Below are positions 55,630 to 64,000 of a stretch of 64,000 bases of DNA, one piece after another. Positions within the stretch are counted from its first letter, which is position 1. Each line of letters starts with the position of its first letter. Below the pieces are notes generated by a model that had not been told where the DNA came from, searched no databases, and worked only from the letters and a program-made list of their open reading frames with translations. Origin of the DNA: Micrasema longulum. Its lineage: Eukaryota; Arthropoda; Insecta; Trichoptera; Brachycentridae. The DNA lies in assembly GCA_022494885.1 (NCBI GenBank), contig JAGVSM010001188.1:158549-222548 (forward strand), written 5' to 3'. Position numbers and translations under genes: made by a program.

Positions 55630-56485
55630 ACTTGAATTATTTTATTTATTTATTCCTTGAGGTTTAATCCATTTAATCATAATATGTTTTACATGAACTA
55701 ACAAATAGCTACTATCAAGTACAGTATAATAATAAATCCTCTACAATAATGAGATTTTTCTTAAAATTAATTACAATTCTACATATATATTTGTACTGTG
55801 TTTAATATTATGTGTGCCTATAACTGTGCTAATATTTTTTATCAAAAAAACATAAAATGTCTCGCTCTCATTACTAGGTGCATTACCATATGTTTCACTG
55901 ACGTACGTAATGTTATATACTACGTCCATATAGGTACTCTCGCATTGTACATCCTCAGTACTTCGTAGTGGCTAATAGCATTATCTACGCAATGATAACG
56001 GTTTCTTCATAAGCTTATTAACACTTTGTACCCATATATTATTCAGAACGCCCTTCAAGACATACATGTACATTTTAGAAATAATATCCAAAAATTCAAC
56101 TTTTTAACATCAATGGCACGTATCTCCAAAAACGTGAAAAAATAAAAAAGTTCACTATTTTCTTTTTGTGGTTCTGCTTAAAAGTTAATGTTGGCTATTT
56201 ATTTATTTATTCATTTAAAATTTCACTTGTTTAAATATTAATGAACTTATTAAGGCTTTTTAGGCTATGCCCATGTCAAGCCACAATAAAAATACATAGT
56301 TTACAAATAAACAAAATAAGAGTATCATTGAAATCAACAGAAAAAGAATAACGCTATCATCTGTACATCAGTAAGGATGGAGCTAATGTGAAATCATTAT
56401 TTTATGTTTTTAAGCCAAAATACATATTGCCAAACTGTATAGGTACAGACAAAGGCGCCTTTTTTCTGTACTGGACCAATTTTTG
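55630..56485 (-). other. LINE tails and unassigned AT-rich sequence
   Basis: TTTA-rich stretches at 55640-55660 and 56195-56215, each followed by A-rich sequence ('ggtttaatccatttaatcat'; 'aggctatgcccatgtcaagc'), suggest two minus-strand LINE tails. No coding sequence is attached to either. Confidence 0.35.
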
Positions 56486-56489
56486 CTCT

Positions 56490-57110
56490 TTAAAATACAT
56501 CACGCTATGAAACTATTTTTTTCCATATATATATTTACGTAATTTTTTTATTACATTAATACATCTTAAAATTAAGCTAAAACATTATTTGGAAAAAATG
56601 CTTACAACGGCTTCAGCGTCTGAGCGTGGGCCATTCCTTTTTGAATAATTTTGTTTTGTTAATTTTGAATAATAAGTTTATGGCATATAAATATGGTATG
56701 ACATAACCATTAAAAAACTCAAGATTAACATATGCTGATATCACAAAAACAGGATTTATTTACAGTACGTATTTTATTTTGATTTTTTTTTTAATTGTAT
56801 CTATCTGTTCCTGTACCAGTGATTTAGTGTTTTGTCATTCCTTACGTAAAAGATTGAAGGATCTTGGACCAACGTGTAAGGAGTGCCTCGGTGCGAACTT
56901 AGTTCTGCATCCTGAAACTGGCAGTACACTATCGGATCTATTGCTAATCCGATTTAAATTATTGCAAAATATTTTCCTATTTAAGTAAACATATTTCGGG
57001 CACTGAAATAAATATAATTTTCTGAAACTAAGGAATCCACTCTCTACGTATAGTTTATTACTAGTAATAGAACTAATATAGAACAATCTGTACTGGTACA
57101 TATAATATAT
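56490..57110 (-). mobile_element. LINE remnant, C-terminus and 3' UTR
   Basis: Minus frame 57101-56835: YQYRLFYISSITSNKLYVES, NRSDSVLPVSGCRTKFAPRH and SLHVGPRSFNLLRKE then stop. 'Y..PR.FN.L...' after a basic stretch fits a jockey-like C-terminus. The 3' UTR (56780-56490) includes 'cttcagcgtctgagcgtggg' and is duplicated at 28372-28590 in inverse orientation. Confidence 0.65.
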
Positions 57111-57119
57111 TTATCACGC

Positions 57120-58165
57120 ATGTATATAAAGAACTCCGTAGGTTTATTGTAAATATGATAAAATTATATTTTTAAAAAGTAAATTTATCAATTTATTTAA
57201 TTTAATACAAGCTATTTAAATATTTTTTTGCGCACTGTATGTAAATTGAACTGTGGTTTTGTTTATTAAAATATATTATGAAATGTGATTGATTTACTAA
57301 AAGCTAATCAAAACTTTATTTTAATCAGAAACATGACTTTTATTTAAGCATTAAATGAGTTTGGTACACTAGCAGTTATACAATTTAATATATATGCATT
57401 ATTGAAATATTATTAATTCATACATAACTTTGCAATTGCAACAAAACAAAAATAACCACTTTTTGTCAGCCCCATAACCTACCCTAACTTATCATATCTA
57501 AACCAAAATCTATTCTAACTAGCAGAATCGCTGTTACAGTCTTTGCTCTTATGTATTTTGCTAAAATATTTTGACGCTAAGTGAATTCAACTCAAATATT
57601 TTCCGTATTGAGTGTGTTTTTTATTTATAGAGCAATCTGATGTCCATTGCGGAACAACTTTTTTCTGTTTTTGCAGTTTGGCAATATGCAGTAAGGATAT
57701 ACGTCTTCTCCTTAATCTGCGTTAATTTTTCCTTGTAATATAAAACTTTAACTGGGTGTATATACTACTTTTTACTCATAGCTTATGTATATACCTATTT
57801 ACTGTTTTTCCATTTTTTCTTTTTTTAATAAATGCAATGTGGAGATTACTTCATATGATTCTGCGTTGAATTCAGTTTTGGTGTATTTTAACGGGAATTT
57901 TTATGGTGTATATTTCAGACCATAACTAATTAATTACCTAAGTCCCTTTTACTATAATTCGTCATTATTATTTATTATCCGAATTATCTATTTGTTTTTG
58001 CGTCAAGCATAAAAAATATATGTTTTTATGTGCATAATTTGTGTATTAGATATTTTTTTCGTTTAATTGCCTTTAAAAGCCTTATAATTAACGGTTTTTA
58101 CTTTTATAAACCTTTAAATGAGAAATATTTTATCTTAATTGTGTTAAAATTAACTGTTTAACTCT
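57120..58165. other. No recognised feature
   Basis: AT-rich without coding or repeat content that I could identify. Confidence 0.5.
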
Positions 58166-58174
58166 TATCAATAT

Positions 58175-58385
58175 GCTATATGACTGTCTTGCCACTTACG
58201 AGGCATAAATCATATCAATAGCTGTTTTGACTGTATTTTTTTAAAGTTTTTTTTTAAATGTATGTATAGAAACATTTCTCCACAATAACCATATTTATTT
58301 TGAAAATACAATTAATTATTCCTAGTCCATTTCATATATTTTTATCGTTATTCGTAGTATGTGATATTTCCCTATTTAAGATAAC
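58175..58385 (+). repeat. Dispersed repeat M1, copy 3
   Basis: 'atgtatgtatagaaacattt', 'attttgaaaatacaattaat' and 'tcgtagtatgtgatatttcc' match the 3' two thirds of the other copies. Confidence 0.55.
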
Positions 58386-58499
58386 TCTTTTTTTTACCAA
58401 AGCATTTTACTCTGCTTTCTAGCCCATGGTCTAACTTAATGAGAAAGTGATTTTTTTTGTTGTTATTAGACTAACAAACTATGCAAAAAAAATATTTTT

Positions 58500-58800
58500 G
58501 CTATGTATGGCATTATCAACGCTACGACGTTTTTAAGTTTTTGTAATTTTTTAGTTACTTCCAGCGTGACGTCACTAGTTTTTTTCGGTGAGTTGTCCTG
58601 ATTCTGTCCTGAAATCTAACACAACACCACCATTGGTTATTTTAAAAGAACTTGTGACGTCATTTAAAATAATTTGTTTTTATTAAAATAATTTTTCTTT
58701 CCGTATATTTTAGAGAAACTTCGACGTACAATGAAAGCCTTGCGGGAAATCGGATGCAATAAATGTTTTCTTACGCGTGGTAAAAATTGAAGCTTTAAAT
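58500..58800. repeat. Dispersed repeat M2, copy 3 (internally inverted)
   Basis: 'ttacttccagcgtgacgtca', 'accattggttattttaaaag' and 'gaaacttcgacgtacaatga' run as at 54.3 and 0.97 kb. The block 'gttttcttacgcgtggtaaa' is in the reverse orientation. TGACGTCA occurs twice in inverted context (58566 and 58655). A further diverged copy may be at 59100-59200. Confidence 0.5.
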
Positions 58801-58809
58801 TGTACCAAA

Positions 58810-59635
58810 AATTTCCTGAAAACGTACGAAAAAAATAATAACAAACATTTTAATAAAAACGGACTACTTTGAACGACATCACTGGTTCATATAAATCAAC
58901 CAATGAAAAGACAGTTGTGGGAGGTTTTCGGTTTGCTTGCCGTGAATCGACCAATGGGCAGAACTGATCGAGAATAAGCGAAAGAGAGCCTTTGACGTCA
59001 CGAGCGGAGTTATTTTAGAAACAAGAAATTTCAAAAATCGTAGCGCTAATAATACGGTATTTAAAAATTGGAAAAAAAATGCCTTCATTTAATTTTTTTT
59101 TAATAAACCACAGAACTTACTCATAAAATGCTTTAATTTTCACTATCTGTAAGTTTTTTTTTGTTATATCCAATTACTCATAGCACTCAACTTCCTCATG
59201 AAGAAAAGCACATGTATGTAACTCACAGTTGCGCTCAGGGCCCAAATTTCAATGGAATGTTAACAGAGTTATCTTTGACTGTCCATAAAGAAAAATCAAT
59301 ATTTGTGTATGAAAATGAGTATATTTGAATAAACATTGGAAATATCTTCATCGGTAACCTAAAATTGAACATTTTTAAAAGAAAAAATTGTATGCATATT
59401 CTGCGTTTCATACAAAAACTTAATTTAACTTTGTAGATAAAAATTGAAGATAAATGTTGACTTCCCATTGGAATTGTCTGTCTCCGCTCCCAAGGGATGA
59501 TGGCTTCCTTTTTTTATTCAATTGAATGATCACTGTACTATGTACGTGTGCAAAATCTATGGTACAATTTAAAAATCGTAACCTGCTCTAGAATCTTCGT
59601 TTTCGTATATTATGAAAACATTAAAGAAAAGTACT
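58810..59635. other. No recognised feature
   Basis: Mixed AT-rich sequence. Minus frames of 69 and 77 codons carry no motif. Confidence 0.45.
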
Positions 59636-59639
59636 TAGC

Positions 59640-59880
59640 TTCTGAGTACGGTGATTTTGTAATTCGAGTAACGAACGAGAAGTGAGACAACGATATACAG
59701 TGCGTGAATGTGTTATAAAAATGACTTTTCGCGAGAGTGAGCGGGACGCAGGGAGGCGGGAGCCTGTGTGCGAGACAGATACAAATAAAGTTCATCGACA
59801 CTAAGGTTAGTGATTGCCATACACTTGACATTGGCGTATACAATCAATTTATTTTAGGCGCTGTCTGTTCATAAAACGAC
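59640..59880. other. Local GC-richer patch
   Basis: 59690-59775 is GC-rich for this window ('gagcgggacgcagggaggcg') and is followed by 'aaggttagtga', donor-like on plus. No repeat match and no convincing frame. Host exon or old element, undecided. Confidence 0.2.
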
Positions 59881-59929
59881 GCTTTTTAAATGAGTTTATT
59901 TACTAAAACTTAAATTGGGCCTCACTCAT

Positions 59930-60035
59930 GAACTAGATATAAAGTTACGCCTAGTCATAGCGGAAGAATTAGGATGTAAATAACATCTTTTTTCTACCAC
60001 TATAGTATGCCTAGTAGGCGTAACTTTATACCAGG
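59930..60035. repeat. Inverted repeat, MITE-like
   Basis: 'tataaagttacgcctag' near 59938 and its near-complement 'ctagtaggcgtaactttata' near 60013 flank about 55 bases. Weaker similarity continues outwards ('gggcctcactc' versus 'gaggctt'). Short non-autonomous DNA element likely. Confidence 0.5.
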
Positions 60036-60194
60036 TTTATAAATCGAGGCTTTACTGACAATGCAACACTAAGTCATGAAAACAAGTTGCCGGATAAACG
60101 CATTTAAAGATCTTTTTTCTTTCAACGCATTTTTTCTTCCACAATTCTCTTTTATTTAATTTTTTACAAATTTTTAATATAGTCATCTTTATTT

Positions 60195-60375
60195 CCAAAT
60201 TTTCGCAACAGAGAGGGAAAACATTTTTGAGAAGGGAATATGGAAGTCTAGGTATTTAAGCTTATAACCTGTCATTGGCTGGTTTAAGTGGCCACTTCAC
60301 ACACTGTGTAACATTCACCATTCTGCCTATGTTTGAACATCCACATTTCATCAACTCATCTCCAATCCAATATCA
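60195..60375 (+). repeat. P-family repeat, partial
   Basis: 'gcaacagagagggaaaacat', 'gaatatggaagtctaggtat', 'acctgtcattggctggttta', 'cacacactgtgtaacattca'. Same subfamily as 25.9 kb ('gagagggaaaac'). It stops at the LINE B fragment. Confidence 0.75.
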
Positions 60376-60600
60376 AAGATGTCTATGTTATGTGGTCTCT
60401 ACGGTATCTCTATACAAATCATGTCCAAGGAAACATCTTCATTCTCTTCCTTAATATATCCTCCTTTCGTCTTTCCTTTTAATTCCCATTTAGTATTAGT
60501 ATTGATTTAAGGTTATTTATATACAAATATTATTACTTCTATATTTGTGTATTTTAAGTTTTTTTACATTTTATTTTCCATTGAAAAAACAAAAAGAAAA
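60376..60600 (+). mobile_element. LINE family B, C-terminal and 3' UTR fragment
   Basis: 'atatcaaagatgtctatgtt', 'aaggaaacatcttcattctc' and 'ttccttaatatatcctcctt' match the final codons and early 3' UTR at 21.7 and 40.2 kb. Diverged. Confidence 0.6.
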
Positions 60601-60639
60601 ATTGAATTTTAAAATCCCTTTAAAATCAATATTTTACGT

Positions 60640-60715
60640 TCACCCTGCCAGAAATTAAACCCATCACCTCAAAGAATTTTTGGCAAATGCGTTGACCAAT
60701 ACACAATTAAGCATC
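60640..60715 (-). repeat. tRNA-headed SINE (family S4), minus
   Basis: On plus 'gttcaccctgccagaaatta' and 'aacccatcacctcaaagaat', complement of a decayed B box and head; 'cgttgaccaatacacaatta' is the A-box side. Body match with 28.6 and 41.7 kb ('gtgaacgtaaaatattgatt' on minus). Confidence 0.5.
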
Positions 60716-60729
60716 ATCAAAATTACCAT

Positions 60730-61340
60730 CATTTATTTATTTATTTATTCATATTTTTCGCTTACAAACTATAATTAATAATAAAAATAATGTGACCTCA
60801 CTGGGGTTTCCCGTGCCGAGGACACTTAACAATTTAGTTTTTTGAAATTGCATTTAAGAATAAACAAAGAAGACTAACATAAAAAACAAACATAGTTAAC
60901 AAATATTCAGACTGTTTTAAAAACAAGGTATTTATATACATCTATATTATTTATATTACAAAACACACAATGAAAAAAACAAAAACCTAACATAAGCTAT
61001 ACAGTTGTGGAGCAGTTGAATCAGTATTGGTATGGGCGAATGAGACAATCCATTTTACTTCTACCTAGCTCCACTATCCATTTTTTTATAGCCTTTTTAA
61101 ACATTTTCTCATTACTAATTGCTTTAATAGATGGTGGAAGTAGGTTATAGATTTTAATTGAATAATACTCAAAATCCCTTTGTCCGAAGGTGGTTTTAGT
61201 TTGTATTTGTTTAAGTTGTCTATGTGTTGAGGATCTAGTGATTATATTATTTGTATGTGATGTATTGTGGGGGTTATGTCTTTCATTTGAGTAAGAGTAG
61301 TTTTTGAATCTATAAGTGAGTATTGTTTTAGCGTATAATT
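60730..61340 (-). mobile_element. LINE remnant, open C-terminal frame without ATG
   Basis: On minus, 61338-61021 is open for about 105 codons: LYAKTILTYRFKNYSYSNER, THRQLKQIQTKTTFGQRDFE, YYSIKIYNLLPPSIKAISNE and KMFKKAIKKWIVELGRS, ending IRPYQY and TGA. 'T..GQR.F.Y...K..N.LP..IK......FK...K' is the closing block of non-LTR ORF2. The 3' UTR runs to a TTTA repeat at 60733-60752. An S1 SINE bounds it upstream. It is one of the best preserved reading frames in the window. Confidence 0.8.
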
Positions 61341-61344
61341 GTTA

Positions 61345-61405
61345 ACTAATGCAGTGCACTATGTACCACTTGGTGCGACAAGGTGAATAATGATAATAAT
61401 AATTA
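61345..61405 (+). repeat. SINE family S1, 3' fragment
   Basis: 'aatgcagtgcactatgtacc', 'acttggtgcgacaaggtgaa' and an 'aatgataataataat' tail. Confidence 0.6.
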
Positions 61406-61409
61406 AGAC

Positions 61410-62210
61410 TTACCTTTCTTATTTTTGTTTGGTGATTTAGCCTTCTGTATTTTTTTAATAAAAAGACAAATAGTCTCACATTAATTATATCAACTATTTT
61501 TCAAGCACTGTCGTCAAAGTGATTTATTTCAGTGAATCAAGTATACCTTTCTTCAAAGACGGCGACGTCACTACCTAATTTCATTAATAAATATAGCCTT
61601 TATTATTTATTTATTCATAAAGGTTTTAGAGATGTGGCTCATAAATAAATTCAGCAGTGATGAATTGACTTTTATTTTGACTTTAAAGTGATACACCTGT
61701 TATATTGTATGTAAATAGGTTCAAAGAAATAGTGCGTATAATCAAATCAGCTTTAGTTGAGGCCAACGCACACGTAGCATTTTACTTGTATTAGTTTATT
61801 TGTTTAAAACTTTAAGTACAAAGACATAAGTACTTTCGCGGACTTATTTCTAAAAGCAATATCTTCCAGCCAACCAATAAACAGACTGATCAAAAGAAGA
61901 GATTGGTTAAAGTTTTGTACTAAAAAACCATAAATATACATCAAAAGATACATACATATGCTAAAATAAAATCTTTAAAAAACCTAATTAATTAAAAATA
62001 ACTGCTGTTTTTTTAATTAGTAGATAAGGCTTGCAAATATGAACATAAAAAAAAAGTACGTTCTATTATACGTATTATAAATTATGAGAAAATGTGGAAT
62101 CAGATAATGAGTTTGGAAGGAGAGAAACAGAGGGACCTGGAAAAAAAAAGGATAAAAAAATCATTTGAGGAAAAAAGAAGCAGTAAAAACTCAAGAAGCT
62201 CAGGATTCTG
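61410..62210. other. No recognised feature
   Basis: AT-rich; no frame or repeat identified. Confidence 0.5.
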
Positions 62211-62214
62211 GGGA

Positions 62215-62695
62215 TATGTAATAATTAACAAATAACAACAGGGATGGAGAATACCTTAAATAAGGGAATATGGAAGTCTAGGCATTTACAGGGCTTATGA
62301 CCTGTCATTGGCTGGTTCAAGTGGCCACTTTACACGCTGTGTAACATTCACCATTTTGCCTATGTTTGAACATCCAAATTTCTTCAATTCTTCCATCTTT
62401 TGATTTAAGTAAAATTAAAGAGCTGAAACCTTTATTGTTGGGAAAAGATTCATCTGACTGAATTATTTCACATAATAGGCAACGCCTAAAAACAAATTTC
62501 CAATTTTTAAACTTCTTCTTGGACCAGTTGGTTTCATTACAATATTTGAGTTTGTCCAAATGTTCGTAGACAAAAGACTGGATTTCTCCCCTTCGGGAGT
62601 CATTAAGATTAACAAATTACAACAGGGATGGAGAATACCTTAAATAAGGGAATATGGTAATCTAGGTATTAGTATGTGAAATAATTCAGTCAGAA
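62215..62695 (+). repeat. P-family repeat, one unit plus start of a second
   Basis: 'acaacagggatggagaatac' occurs at about 62237 and again at 62620, a spacing near 383, with 'ggcttatgacctgtcattgg', 'agtggccactttacacgctg', 'gtccaaatgttcgtagacaa' and 'tggatttctccccttcggga' between. The second copy stops after 'tctaggtatta' and jumps to 'atgtgaaataattcagtcag' on the inverted strand. The minus 80-codon frame here is incidental. Confidence 0.85.
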
Positions 62696-62699
62696 AGAA

Positions 62700-63990
62700 C
62701 AGGACGGTAAAATTAAATTGGATTGACATTTATTATATAACTCAGTATATATTTATTTTATTTATGCTTTATTAAGTTAGTTCATAACATTTTCAGAACT
62801 AATATATACTTTTAATAACATTTCAATTTTTTATCAAAATTTCTCAAAAACATATTTTTTCAAATCAATTTTGAATATCTCAATGCTTTTTTTTCTTTTA
62901 TTTCTTCTAATACCTCATTGTGCGGCTTTACATAGCTTCAAATACATGCGTTCAAAAAGAGATGAGTCAGCTTCATGCGTTTGCCTGACGTTAAAAAATA
63001 TATGTAATTTTAAAAAATAATTAGAATACTATAAATATCAATCCACCCTCTTTTATATTATTGTGCCGTAAATAAAAATATTTCATAAACATTTAATTGA
63101 ATAAACATCTGGACAACACTCTTAATGGTATATAAATCTATGCAATATCTCGCAGCAGCCTCCTGCAATGGTTTCTTCCCTTAGACAAAATTCAAGCTTG
63201 TTTATTTCTCCTGAAATTGGTTTTCGTTTTGCAGAATTCAATATGTTCATTGATTCCCGTATTCATACACATAACTCAATGTAAGGAATGTACATTTTAA
63301 TCTCAGTTGCATAGAATAGCTTTCATGTACGGATTGCAGAATGCACTTCACCCATCATGAGGTTTGTCCATGAATACAGGCATAAATTAATTCAAACATA
63401 AATTTAATAGCTTGATTACTAATGCAATTAATATGTTATGAATTAAGAAAGGCCATTGGACATGTTAGTTAAATAATAAATCGTCTCTATAGAACGATTG
63501 CCGCTTCATTCGTCTCTCTAAAAACAGAATATTAAATTTTAAATCGGAGCATTTATAATATTTATTACGAAATCGAATACTATTGGTCCTCATTATTCTT
63601 TCATGACAACCATATAAGTTGTATACCACTTAATAAAAATCCTCCCACAATAAACGCTCTCGTTTGATTCAGCCAGATAAAATTAATCACTTGGTATTCC
63701 TAGAAACAAAAAAATCTATTTAGAAAATTAACGTATCGCTGTCGGCCAATCGATGCCTACCTTTTATTGCAAATGTATGATTTATATAACGTGTCCATCT
63801 TCAACTATTTGAAAATAAAGACTCTTATTTATTTATCAGTGCTTTATTATGTTAGTTCACAACATCTAAAGAACTGATACAAACTTTTAATCACATTACA
63901 ATTTTTCAAAAAAAATAATCAAAAACTTATTTTTTCAATTTTTTTTTGGCAGCCTCAATCGTGCGGATTGGTTTGCAGCAAAGTCCTGCA
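62700..63990. other. AT-rich sequence with a direct repeat pair
   Basis: 62764-62890 and 63838-63960 are diverged direct repeats: 'gctttattaagttagttcat' versus 'gctttattatgttagttcac', then matching 'aacatttcaattttt'-like blocks. Both look like minus-strand LINE tails. No coding sequence in between. Confidence 0.45.
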
Positions 63991-64000
63991 TCTCGTCCTC

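Overview
The window is AT-rich, non-coding DNA from a metazoan, most likely an arthropod and probably an insect. The pointers are many non-LTR retrotransposon (LINE) remnants with C-termini of the jockey, CR1-like and RTE-like kinds, a mariner transposase scrap, tRNA-headed SINEs, Penelope-like hammerhead cores and one Gypsy-like 3' end. There is no bacterial-style gene packing. No host protein-coding gene can be recognised. Nearly every short open frame lies in transposon debris or in a SINE, and nothing looks intact enough to be active.

Layout. 0-10 kb: a LINE 3' end at the left edge, a GC/CpG-rich island at 4.25-4.86 kb (the best candidate for host regulatory or 5' exon sequence), and two LINE C-termini. 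9.5-20 kb: a jockey-type reverse transcriptase remnant (9.6-11.0 kb), SINEs, a large hairpin repeat (12.33-12.85 kb), an RTE-like LINE end (13.9-14.5 kb) and further LINE ends. 20-26 kb: a CR1-like LINE end, a LINE 3' UTR with four internal repeats, a mariner fragment beside a 41-bp-arm fold-back, the longest open LINE frame (23.9-24.6 kb), and a 3' end that forms a 6-kb inverted pair with 18.7-19.1 kb. 27-34 kb: a cluster of degenerate hammerhead-like motifs of Penelope type, an RTE LINE remnant, and a composite (GAA)n-tailed element that recurs at 46.6 kb. 36-43 kb: a tandem array of an unidentified ~395-bp repeat, and a LINE ORF1 (gag-like) split by another LINE. 43-52 kb: two copies of one LINE C-terminus and tRNA-headed SINEs. 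52-64 kb: more copies of the 395-bp repeat, including one with a perfect 50-bp palindrome, a Gypsy-like 3' end with LTR, and LINE ends.

The most unusual item is a dispersed family here called P. Its unit is about 395 bp and at least twelve loci carry it. It occurs singly, head-to-tail and as inverted or palindromic composites, shows no coding capacity, and I cannot assign it to a known superfamily. The SINE families (S1, tail ATG-rich; S2 and S3, tRNA-like heads; S4, a looser tRNA-like group) appear to use the machinery of LINEs in the same window, because some tails match.

Limits: everything was read by eye. Boundaries are good to roughly 10-30 bases, identity levels are impressions unless a count is given, and clade names for LINEs rest on short motifs.
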